Shown here in pieces: positions 34,648 through 42,540 of a stretch of 64,000 nucleotides of DNA. The position numbers and the translations under genes were made by a program. A model generated the notes under the pieces. It worked only from the letters and a program-made list of their open reading frames with translations, made no database searches and was not told where the DNA came from. The stretch is from Croceibacterium selenioxidans (lineage in GTDB: Bacteria; Pseudomonadota; Alphaproteobacteria; Sphingomonadales; Sphingomonadaceae). Positions within the stretch are counted from its first letter, which is position 1. Every line of letters starts with the position of its first letter. Location of the stretch: the NCBI RefSeq assembly GCF_018599195.1, contig NZ_JAHFVK010000001.1, positions 682,001-746,000 on the forward strand. Reading direction: 5' to 3'.

Positions 34648-35067
34648 ATGCGCAAATTTTCGACGATCCTGGCTGCCGGCGCGATGGCGCTATGTACGTC
34701 CGGCTATGCCAGTCAGCCGCAAGCCGCCGCGCCCCCGGTGGATTCCGGAGCGGGGGCCGAACAGCGAGTTGAGCTGTCAAACTTCGACTTCAACCCGAAG
34801 GAAATCCGTCTGCAGGCTGGGCACCCCTACGCCCTCGTGGTGGCGAACCTGGCATCGGGAGGACACAACTTCACCGCGAAGGAATTTTTCGCGGCGGCCC
34901 GGATCGAGCCCGCTGACACCGCGCTGGTCACTGACGGCGAAATCGAGGTTCCGGCCATGTCGACGCGCACGGTGCATCTCGTGCCTGCAGCCGGTTCCTA
35001 CAAGCTCGTGTGTACCCACGCCGGCCATGCCTTCCTGGGCATGAAAGGCAAGATCGTCGTCGAATAA
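34648..35067 (+). CDS. Exported cupredoxin-domain protein
   Basis: 139 residues. Signal peptide then Cys-free linker (ASQPQAAAPPV). The domain VELSNFDFNPKEIRLQAGHP...GGHNFTAKEF, and later KLVCTHAGHAFLGMKG, gives the type-1 copper set His73, Cys122, His127 and Met132 (Cys-x4-His-x4-Met). Likely a periplasmic electron carrier or copper binder. Overlaps the 5' leader of the divergent monooxygenase-like gene; possible functional link unproven. Confidence 0.85.
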   Translation: MRKFSTILAAGAMALCTSGYASQPQAAAPPVDSGAGAEQRVELSNFDFNPKEIRLQAGHPYALVVANLASGGHNFTAKEFFAAARIEPADTALVTDGEIEVPAMSTRTVHLVPAAGSYKLVCTHAGHAFLGMKGKIVVE

Positions 35068-35072
35068 CCGCT

Positions 35073-35366
35073 TCAGGCAGTGCCCTTGCGGCGCCGGGTA
35101 TCCCAACCCTTGCGCGCCGCGGCGGAACGCTGCTCGGCAGATCCGGACTTATGGGCCCGGCCCCCGCGCGAGGACGACACGTGCGTGTCCTTCTTGCCCC
35201 GGCCGGAACCGGACTTGTTGCCACCACCGCTCTCCTTGTTGACGGTCGCCCAGGCGCGGCCCTTGGCCTCTTTTTCCGACACGCCCCGGTCTTCGTAACC
35301 CTCGGCGATATGCTCGGCCTTGCGCTTCTGCTTGTCGGTGTACTTGTCCTTGTCTCCTTGGGGCAT
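35073..35366 (-). CDS. Small hydrophilic protein, often labelled 'plasmid stabilization'
   Basis: 97 residues from the ATG at 35366. [40 protein letters not shown] and then a Gly/Ser/Lys/Arg-rich tail ([14 protein letters not shown]) match a widespread small basic protein family found in alphaproteobacteria and carried on some plasmids. Its true role is unknown; the tail suggests nucleic-acid binding or stress protection. Convergent with the cupredoxin gene, 5 bases apart. Confidence 0.8.
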   Translation of the reverse strand: MPQGDKDKYTDKQKRKAEHIAEGYEDRGVSEKEAKGRAWATVNKESGGGNKSGSGRGKKDTHVSSSRGGRAHKSGSAEQRSAAARKGWDTRRRKGTA

Positions 35367-35517
35367 TGTGCGACTCCTAGTATGCCCGTCCCGCTCCCGA
35401 CCAAATTGCGGACAGGAGCAGGGTTCCAAGTTTAAGGTAAGGCAAGCATTCGACGAATGGAGTTTTGCCAGGAAGGGGGTTCCGCTCCTTCGGCGTAGTG
35501 CCTACATGCGCGGGCTC

Positions 35518-36000
35518 ATGGCCCGACCCAAACCCTCCACGTTCGACAAAGCGAAGACCGTCGCCGAGAACCGGCGCGCGCGGTTCGAGTATTTTATCGA
35601 GGATGTCTTCGAAGCCGGAATCGCCCTTTCGGGTACCGAGGTGAAATCGCTGCGCTTCGGGGAAGGCACGATTGCCGAATCCTACGCCGACCTACGGGAC
35701 GGAGAGGCATGGCTAATCAACGCCAACATCCCCGAGTTCAGCCACGGTAACCGCTTCAACCACGAGCCGAAAAGGCCGCGCAAGCTGCTGCTCCACGAGC
35801 GCGAGATCGAGAAGATGATCGGCGCGGTCGAGCGCAAGGGCATGACGCTGATCCCGCTGTCGGTCTATTTCAATTCGCGCGGGCGAGCGAAAGTCGAGCT
35901 GGCGCTGGCCAAGGGCAAGCAGACCCACGACAAACGGCAGACGATCAAGGACCGCGACTGGAAGCGCGACAAGGCGCGCCTCATGCGTGATCGCGGTTAA
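35518..36000 (+). CDS. smpB: SsrA-binding protein SmpB
   Basis: 160 residues from the ATG at 35518 ([20 protein letters not shown]); the frame opens further upstream without SmpB-like sequence. [46 protein letters not shown] and the C-terminal [24 protein letters not shown] tail that enters the ribosomal mRNA channel are all SmpB. It delivers tmRNA to stalled ribosomes. Followed by DUF2062 and cckA on the same strand. Confidence 0.97.
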   Translation: MARPKPSTFDKAKTVAENRRARFEYFIEDVFEAGIALSGTEVKSLRFGEGTIAESYADLRDGEAWLINANIPEFSHGNRFNHEPKRPRKLLLHEREIEKMIGAVERKGMTLIPLSVYFNSRGRAKVELALAKGKQTHDKRQTIKDRDWKRDKARLMRDRG

Positions 36001-36107
36001 GGCCGCCGTGCGGTCGGCCTGCACTACCGGCTCGGCGCAAATCGCCCTGATCTATCCGATAGCCCGCTTGCAAGCGGCGGGCAGGCCGCGCAAGGCGGGG
36101 TGGGATC

Positions 36108-36689
36108 ATGGCTAACTTCCGATCAAAGACTTTCCTGTCCGACTGGCTGCGCGAAAACATGCCCACGCGCCAGCAGATGGAGAGTAACCGCTTCATCCGT
36201 CCGTTCGCTCATCGGGTGCTGCGTTCGGAGTTGTGGCGGTTTACCCGCCGTTCGGTGCCGCGGGGCGTCGCGCTGGGGATGCTCGTCGGGGTCATTGTTC
36301 CCTTCGCCCAGATCCTGTTCGCGGCCTTGCTTAGCACGACGGTGAAGGCGAACGTCCCGGTTGCCGCGCTCACGACCTTTGTGACCAATCCGTTCACGAC
36401 CCCTGCCATCTGGGTCGCCGCCTACTGGATCGGCAGCTGGATGTTGCGGGTCGACGCGGCGACGATCGTCGCCCCGGTCAACACCGCCATCGAGGAGACA
36501 GAGCTGCAGCAGTTCCTCGAATGGCTGACAGGTGCGACCATGGTCACGGCCTTCGGGCTGGTGATCATCGCGATCGTCTCGGCCGCCATTTCTTATCTCA
36601 TGGCCGTCTTTCTCTGGCGCTGGTGGATCGCGCGCAAGTGGACCCGCCGCAAGGCTCGCCGTGTCGAGGAAGCGGCCGTCAGGGGATGA
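36108..36689 (+). CDS. DUF2062 membrane protein
   Basis: 193 residues. ALGMLVGVIVPFAQILFAALLS, NVPVAALTTFVTNPFTTPAIW and a third helix region (VTAFGLVIIAIVSAAISYLM) are the DUF2062 pattern: three or four membrane helices in a short inner-membrane protein of unknown role. Its stop overlaps the cckA start (ATGA), so the two are co-translated, a link conserved in the order. Confidence 0.9.
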   Translation: MANFRSKTFLSDWLRENMPTRQQMESNRFIRPFAHRVLRSELWRFTRRSVPRGVALGMLVGVIVPFAQILFAALLSTTVKANVPVAALTTFVTNPFTTPAIWVAAYWIGSWMLRVDAATIVAPVNTAIEETELQQFLEWLTGATMVTAFGLVIIAIVSAAISYLMAVFLWRWWIARKWTRRKARRVEEAAVRG

Positions 36690-39184
36690 AGGGCGTGGCA
36701 GGAAAGATGGGCAAGGGCCCCGCAACCAGCCCCTTGGTTGATTCACTCGCGGTCGCGGCGGCGGTGCTCGCAAGCATCGCCCTGATCCAGCTGGTGACCG
36801 GCAGCGCGCTCGTAACCGTGGCTTATGCCGGCGGACTCGGAGTGCTGGGCTTGATCGCCTTTTCGGCCGCTCGCCGGCGACCGGCTGCCGCGTTGGCGGC
36901 AGAGGCGGGAGTGCCAGATTGGTCGGTGACGGTCGCCGCCATCGAGCAGGCGGGCGTCGCCGTCGCCATCACCGACCGGGCCAACCGGCTGGTCTGCGCC
37001 AACGCCGCGTTCGAGCTGTGGTTCGGATCCTCCTACGCACCGCCTCGCCTTCCGGTCGACGGCGCCTCGGCCGACCAGCTGGCCCGCGCCGCCCATGTGG
37101 CCTGGCGCGAGGGCGAAAGCGGTGAGGTCACGATCGCCGACGAAAGCCACGCGTGGACCGCGGTTATCCAGCGCGTGGGCCGTGGCGACGAGTACCTCAT
37201 CTGGCGCTTCACGCCGATAACCCGGACCGAGCCGCTCGCCGGAATCGGCAAGTACATCACGGGCACCTTCGGCAAGATCTTGAGCGCGGCCGGCATCGAA
37301 GTCGCTCTGGTCGGACCAGACGGCGCCATCCGCGCCTGCAACCAGGGCTTTGCGCGTCGCGCCGCGGGCGACGAGAACGCGAGCATGGCGGGGCAGGACT
37401 TCGTCACGTTGCTGCGCTCGGACGAGCGCGACCGCATCTACTTCGCGCGGGAGGGCCGCAAGGGCTCCCCGCAAACACTCGTCAGCGTGCCGCTCGCCGA
37501 CCCCGAGGTGGGCGCCAAGGCGGGCGATGCCCCATCGCTGATGATGATGTTCGACGCGGGCATCGGCCTCGGCGGTTGGGGCGGAGAGACGCGTGGACAG
37601 GGCGTGCAGCTTCAGTCCCTCCTCGAACAGCTTCCGCTGGGCCTGGCGATGACCGACCGCGACGGTCATTTCCTGTTCGCCAATCCCGCTTTCCGCCGCG
37701 CGGCCGGTGTCGAAGACGGCAAGCTGCCGCCTTATCCTTCCGACCTGGTGGTAAGGCAGGACAAGACCGCGATGTCGGACGCGGTGCGACGCTTCGGGCA
37801 GGGCCCGGCTTCGAGCGGCGATATCGCGGTACGCTTGCGCTCGGAACCGGACGAACCGGTCTCGCTCGGCCTCGCCGGGGTGCGCGGCATGGGGGAGGCG
37901 GCGGTCTTGCTGAGCCTTGCCGATACCACCGAGGAAACCCGCCTCAAGCGGCAGGTCGCGCAGCAAACCAAGATGCAGGCGATCGGTCAGTTGGCCGGAG
38001 GCGTGGCGCATGACTTCAACAACGTGCTCACGGCGATCATCGGCTACTGCGACCTCATGCTGCTGCGCCACACGCCTGGCGACAGCGACTACGACGACAT
38101 CCAGCAGATCAAGGCCAACTCCAACCGCGCCGCCTCGCTGACGCGTCACCTGCTGGCTTTCAGCCGCCAACAGACGTTGCAGCCCGAAGTCATCCAGCTG
38201 CCCGATGTGATCTCGGAAGTCAGCCAGCTGCTCAAGCGGCTGCTCGGCGCGCGTATCACGCTCAAGACGCAGCACGCCCGTGACCTGGGAGCGATCCGGG
38301 CCGATCCGCGTCAGCTGGAGCAGGTCATCGTCAACCTCGCCGTCAACGCGCGTGACGCGATCCAGGCGCGTGGCGGCGAACAGGCGACAGGCACGCTCTC
38401 GTTCAGCACCCGCCGTGTGGCGGCGCACGACGTGCGGCGCATGGGGTCGGAGATCATCCCCTCGGGCGATTATACCGTGCTGATTGCCGAGGATACCGGC
38501 GGCGGTATTCCGCAACCGGCCTTGAGCAAGATCTTCGAGCCGTTCTTCACGACGAAGGAACTGGGCAAGGGTACGGGCCTCGGCCTCTCGACCGTTTACG
38601 GCATCATCAAGCAGTCGGGCGGGTTCATCTTCGCCGACAACGCCGTCAATCCCGATCGTAGCGTCCGGGGCGCCCGGTTCACCATCTACCTGCCGGTCTA
38701 TCACGCGACCGAGGAAGAGCTGAAACGGGCCGAGACGCTCGAAGAAGCCAGTGAATGGTCGGGCGGTGGGCGAATCCTGCTGGTCGAGGACGAGGACATG
38801 GTCCGCGCGGTGGCCGAACGCGCGCTGACGCGGCAGGGCTATACCGTGGTTACGGCGTCTGACGGTGACATTGGCGTCGAGGCCGTGCGCAAGAATCCCG
38901 ACTTCGACCTCGTGGTGAGCGACGTGGTCATGCCGAGCCTCGACGGCCCGGCCATGGCGCGCGAAATTCGCCAGCTCGTCCCGGGGATGCCGATACTCTT
39001 CATGTCGGGATATGCCGAAGAGCAGTTGCGTCGAGAGATCGACATGGACGGCATGCACTTCATCGCCAAGCCCTTCAGCGTCGCCCAGATCGCGGCGAAG
39101 GTGGGCCAGGTGCTGCGCCTGAGTTCGGCATCCACGCAGCGGAGGCCGGCGTCGGGCGGGAGCCAGATTTCGCCCAATCGTTGA
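36686..39184 (+). CDS. cckA: CckA hybrid histidine kinase
   Basis: 832 residues from the ATG overlapping the DUF2062 stop. Two membrane helices (about 20-38 and 44-62), PAS-like domains (80-180, 195-290, 310-420), then HisKA with GGVAHDFNNVL (His442), HATPase with VNLAVNARDAI, EDTGGGIP and GKGTGLGLSTVYG, and a C-terminal receiver with RILLVEDE and Asp746 (DLVVSDVVMP). CckA passes phosphate through ChpT to CtrA and CpdR, and can run backward as a phosphatase, controlling cell cycle, motility and, in some alphaproteobacteria, gene transfer agents. It acts at the inner membrane. Confidence 0.95.
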   Translation: MKGVAGKMGKGPATSPLVDSLAVAAAVLASIALIQLVTGSALVTVAYAGGLGVLGLIAFSAARRRPAAALAAEAGVPDWSVTVAAIEQAGVAVAITDRANRLVCANAAFELWFGSSYAPPRLPVDGASADQLARAAHVAWREGESGEVTIADESHAWTAVIQRVGRGDEYLIWRFTPITRTEPLAGIGKYITGTFGKILSAAGIEVALVGPDGAIRACNQGFARRAAGDENASMAGQDFVTLLRSDERDRIYFAREGRKGSPQTLVSVPLADPEVGAKAGDAPSLMMMFDAGIGLGGWGGETRGQGVQLQSLLEQLPLGLAMTDRDGHFLFANPAFRRAAGVEDGKLPPYPSDLVVRQDKTAMSDAVRRFGQGPASSGDIAVRLRSEPDEPVSLGLAGVRGMGEAAVLLSLADTTEETRLKRQVAQQTKMQAIGQLAGGVAHDFNNVLTAIIGYCDLMLLRHTPGDSDYDDIQQIKANSNRAASLTRHLLAFSRQQTLQPEVIQLPDVISEVSQLLKRLLGARITLKTQHARDLGAIRADPRQLEQVIVNLAVNARDAIQARGGEQATGTLSFSTRRVAAHDVRRMGSEIIPSGDYTVLIAEDTGGGIPQPALSKIFEPFFTTKELGKGTGLGLSTVYGIIKQSGGFIFADNAVNPDRSVRGARFTIYLPVYHATEEELKRAETLEEASEWSGGGRILLVEDEDMVRAVAERALTRQGYTVVTASDGDIGVEAVRKNPDFDLVVSDVVMPSLDGPAMAREIRQLVPGMPILFMSGYAEEQLRREIDMDGMHFIAKPFSVAQIAAKVGQVLRLSSASTQRRPASGGSQISPNR

Positions 39185-39268
39185 CGGTCGATCGCTTCGT
39201 CGTTCATTCACCACGTGTTAACGCGCGTGTTACACTATAACATGAACGAGCTTCATGGGAGAACCTGC

Positions 39269-40783
39269 ATGTCCCTGCGCACTGTCCTGGCGATCACCAC
39301 CGCAGCCTTGATTTCCCCGATCGCTTCAGTCGAGGCGCAGACTCCCACCGATCCAGACGCGACCGCGCAGGGCGACGTGGCGGTGACGATCTACCAGTCG
39401 GGCAACTCCCTGGTGCAGGACGTGCGCCAGCTGGCGATCGCGTCGGGCCGCAACACGATCGCGTTTCCGGACGTTTCGGCGCAGATCAGACCCGAGACGC
39501 TGAGCTTTTCCGCCGCAGGCACCACGATCGTCGAACAGAACTTCGATTTCGATCTGCTCACTCCCCAAAAGCTGATGGAGAAGGCCATCGGTCAGACGGT
39601 CACTCTTCTGCGGACCAATCCCGCGACCGGTCAGGAAACGCGCGAACGGGCGACGGTCCTCTCGACAGCCGGCGGGGTGGTCATTCAGATCGGCGACCGG
39701 ATCGAGGTTCTGCGCGACGATGGCCTGCCTGTCCGGGTCATTTTCGATCGCGTTCCGCCCAACCTCCGCGCCCGCCCCACGTTGTCGGTAACGCTTGAGA
39801 GCGACCGGGGCGGCTCGCGCCCCGCCTCCATCCGCTACCTGACCCAGGGTCTCGGCTGGTCGTCCGACTATGTCGCGCTCTACGACGAGGGCAAGGGAAC
39901 TATCGACATGCAGGGCTGGGTCACGCTGTCGAACAGCACGGGCACGACCTTCCATTCGGCCAACACGCTGCTCGTCGCGGGTAATCCGAACATGGCGAGC
40001 CAGTCTCGCGGCTACGGCGGCCGCGTGGCGCCGCCACAGCCCGGCCGCTCGATGGTTCCCGGAACCGAGACGGCCGACCGCGAGCGGCTTGGCGACTTCT
40101 ATCTCTATCCCATCGCCGAGCGGACCACGATTGCCAACAACCAGACCAAGCAGGTCAGCTTCCTCGACGTCCAGGGAGTGGCGGCGCGCAAGGTCTACGG
40201 GCGCACAGTGGGGTGGTTGAGCTCCGACGATGCACCGGTCAACGTCCAGAGCCAGATTGCCTTCTCCTCCTCGCGCAACGGTGGCTTGGGCGATGCTTTG
40301 CCCGCCGGTACCGTGCGCTTCTACCAGCGCGACCGGACGGGCAATCCGCAATTCATCGGCGAGAACGCCATCGGGCACACGCCGATGGGCAGCGAGCTGA
40401 CCCTGGCGACCGGCGACGCGTTCGACGTGTCCGTCCAGGCCGAAGTCGAGAGCCGCGACAAGATCACCTCCGCCGACTACGAGCGCAGCGCTCGCTATCG
40501 CGTGACCATCAATGGCGAGGACGTGCGCACCGTTCAGATCGACCGGACCGTCGACTATTGGCGCACGACCATGCGCTATACCTTCACCAACGCCAAATCG
40601 ACGCCGGTCGAAGTCGAACTGGTGCAGGGCGGGCTCGACTACGGGTGGTGGGCCCGCGATTTCCGCGTGGTCAGCGAGGATGTGCCGGGCGTCCAGCTCA
40701 ACGCCGACCGCCGCAAGTACGTGGTGACCGTGCCCGCCAACGGAAAGCGCGAAGTGCGCGTCACTTACGAGACCCGGTACTGA
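39269..40783 (+). CDS. DUF4139 domain exported protein, copy 1
   Basis: 504 residues from the ATG at 39269 with GGGAGAA upstream. Signal peptide MSLRTVLAITTAALISPIAS. GDVAVTIYQSGNSLVQDVRQL, LTQGLGWSSDYVALYDE, LSNSTGTTFHSANTLLVAG and KREVRVTYETRY follow the DUF4139/mucoidy-inhibitor-A-like beta-rich pattern with a coiled stretch. Location periplasm or surface. Role unknown. Adjacent by 12 bases to a second, diverged copy, so they form an operon. Confidence 0.85.
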   Translation: MSLRTVLAITTAALISPIASVEAQTPTDPDATAQGDVAVTIYQSGNSLVQDVRQLAIASGRNTIAFPDVSAQIRPETLSFSAAGTTIVEQNFDFDLLTPQKLMEKAIGQTVTLLRTNPATGQETRERATVLSTAGGVVIQIGDRIEVLRDDGLPVRVIFDRVPPNLRARPTLSVTLESDRGGSRPASIRYLTQGLGWSSDYVALYDEGKGTIDMQGWVTLSNSTGTTFHSANTLLVAGNPNMASQSRGYGGRVAPPQPGRSMVPGTETADRERLGDFYLYPIAERTTIANNQTKQVSFLDVQGVAARKVYGRTVGWLSSDDAPVNVQSQIAFSSSRNGGLGDALPAGTVRFYQRDRTGNPQFIGENAIGHTPMGSELTLATGDAFDVSVQAEVESRDKITSADYERSARYRVTINGEDVRTVQIDRTVDYWRTTMRYTFTNAKSTPVEVELVQGGLDYGWWARDFRVVSEDVPGVQLNADRRKYVVTVPANGKREVRVTYETRY

Positions 40784-40795
40784 GGAGGCGCGGCC

Positions 40796-42394
40796 ATGCG
40801 CTGTTCCTTCTGGAGATCGAGCTGGGCCGCCCTGGCGCTCGTGGCCTCGCCGGCTGTCGCCCGCGAGACGGTGGAAGCTTCGGCCCCTTACGACCTCGCG
40901 GTCACCCTCTATCGCGACCCGGACCGCTCGCCGAGCGATGCCATGGATCGCGATTGGCCGCGCGGCTTTGCGATGATCACCGAGACCCGGCAGGTCACGC
41001 TCCCTCCTGGCGAGTCCACGATCCGCTTCACCGGGGTCGCAGAGGGCATGGTAGCGGTGAGCGCAATCGTGACCGGCTTGCCCGGCGGCACGATCGAGAA
41101 GAACCGCAACGCCGACTTGCTAAGCCCAGCGTCGTTGATCGACGGGACGCTTGGGAACCGCGTGACCATCACCCGGACCAACCCGGCGACTGGGCAGGTG
41201 GTGCCGGAATCCGCGATTGTCCGCACTCGGGCCGATGGTGGGCTGGTCCTGCAGACCGCGCAGGGCTTCGAAGCGGTGCGCTGTTCGGGGCTGCCCGAAA
41301 GCCTGGCCTTCGATCGGATACCTACCGGACTCTCGGCTCAGCCCGTCTACAGTGTCGACACCCTCAGCCCGTCGGGCGGCACCTACACGGTCGAGCTGAC
41401 CTACCTCGCCTGGGGCTTCGATTGGCAGGCTAACTACGTCGCGACCTTGCAGGAAGGCTGGCAGGGCGACGCGATGAAGCTGCGGCTGATGAGCTGGCTG
41501 ACGCTGCTCAACGACAACGGCCAGAGCTTCCCAGACGCCGAGCTGCTTGTGGTGGCCGGCAAACTGAACGTCGTGAGCGATTTCGAGGCTTTGTCCGATC
41601 CGCCGAGAGCGCGGCCCTTGCGGCTTACCTGTTATCCGTTCGGCAGCACCGCGGCCGGTTCGCCGGTGTCCGACCTCTTCCCACCGCCAGCTCCGCCGCC
41701 GGCGCCCATGATGAGAGCGCCAAGCGCGGCGATGTATGAATCCGCCGATGCCATTGTGGTTACCGGTTCGCGGGTCATGAAAGCCGAAGAGGAAGCGCTA
41801 GGCGACCTCAAGCTCTACCGCGTGCCGGTGCCGGTGACGGTGTCGGCGAAGGGGCTGAAACAAGTGGCGTTCCTCGACCAGGACAGCGTTGAAGGAAAGT
41901 TCCTCTATCGGACCGATTGTTCCCCTTGGTCCCTCCGGGACGAACCGGTTCGGGCCTCGATGCTGCTGGTTACCGTGAACGATCGAAAGCACGGGCTCGG
42001 GATGGCCCTGCCCATGGGCGGCGTGGCGGTGTTCGAACCCTCGGCCTTTGGCGAGCAACTGGTCGCGGAGGAGAACATTCGCGACTACGCGATCGGACAG
42101 GATATCGAAATCAATCTCGGTGAAAGCAGCCAGGTCTTCGCCCAGTGCGAGCGCCTGGCGGACTTCGACCTGGATGAGGACCGCGCGCGCTGGTCGCCCA
42201 TGCGGACGACCCTCACCAATGCTAACACCAACCCGGTCAAAGTCCGCGTCGCTCTCGGGCCGTCGGGAACCTGGCGCCAGCGTGGCATCAAGGGGACGCG
42301 AGTCAAGGACGGGCAGGTGATTGTCGAGGTCACGGTGCCCGGAAACGGCACCCGCGAACTGAACTGGAACGTGCGTCCGGCGGGCGAGGTCTGA
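40796..42394 (+). CDS. DUF4139 domain exported protein, copy 2
   Basis: 532 residues with signal peptide (WAALALVASPAVA). ITETRQVTLPPGESTIRFTG, FDRIPTGL, TYLAWGFDWQANYVATLQ and SWLTLLNDNGQSFPDAELLVVAG match the same fold as the gene before it; the two share the TITRTNPATGQ block. Around residue 295 there is a Pro-rich linker (PPPAPPPAPMM) and then SADAIVVTGSRV, the same string that begins the plug of many TonB-dependent receptors in this bacterial group. Cys residues at LRLTCYPF and YRTDCSPW could pair. Function unknown. Confidence 0.85.
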   Translation: MRCSFWRSSWAALALVASPAVARETVEASAPYDLAVTLYRDPDRSPSDAMDRDWPRGFAMITETRQVTLPPGESTIRFTGVAEGMVAVSAIVTGLPGGTIEKNRNADLLSPASLIDGTLGNRVTITRTNPATGQVVPESAIVRTRADGGLVLQTAQGFEAVRCSGLPESLAFDRIPTGLSAQPVYSVDTLSPSGGTYTVELTYLAWGFDWQANYVATLQEGWQGDAMKLRLMSWLTLLNDNGQSFPDAELLVVAGKLNVVSDFEALSDPPRARPLRLTCYPFGSTAAGSPVSDLFPPPAPPPAPMMRAPSAAMYESADAIVVTGSRVMKAEEEALGDLKLYRVPVPVTVSAKGLKQVAFLDQDSVEGKFLYRTDCSPWSLRDEPVRASMLLVTVNDRKHGLGMALPMGGVAVFEPSAFGEQLVAEENIRDYAIGQDIEINLGESSQVFAQCERLADFDLDEDRARWSPMRTTLTNANTNPVKVRVALGPSGTWRQRGIKGTRVKDGQVIVEVTVPGNGTRELNWNVRPAGEV

Positions 42395-42540
42395 TCTTAA
42401 TCGGGCGAAAGCGTAAAGCCCCCCGAACCGTCGGGCCAAGGCGTAAATTCCAGACTCGTTACCATTATCGAAACCATGCGACTTAACCGAAGCGAAGCGC
42501 GTCATCCCTTAAACCGGACACCGGGTAACAGGGTCTTGCA

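Noticed and set aside
36743-39214. 823-residue open frame antisense to cckA
   Set aside because: It mirrors cckA exactly in extent; high-GC genes commonly leave the antisense frame open. No domain seen.
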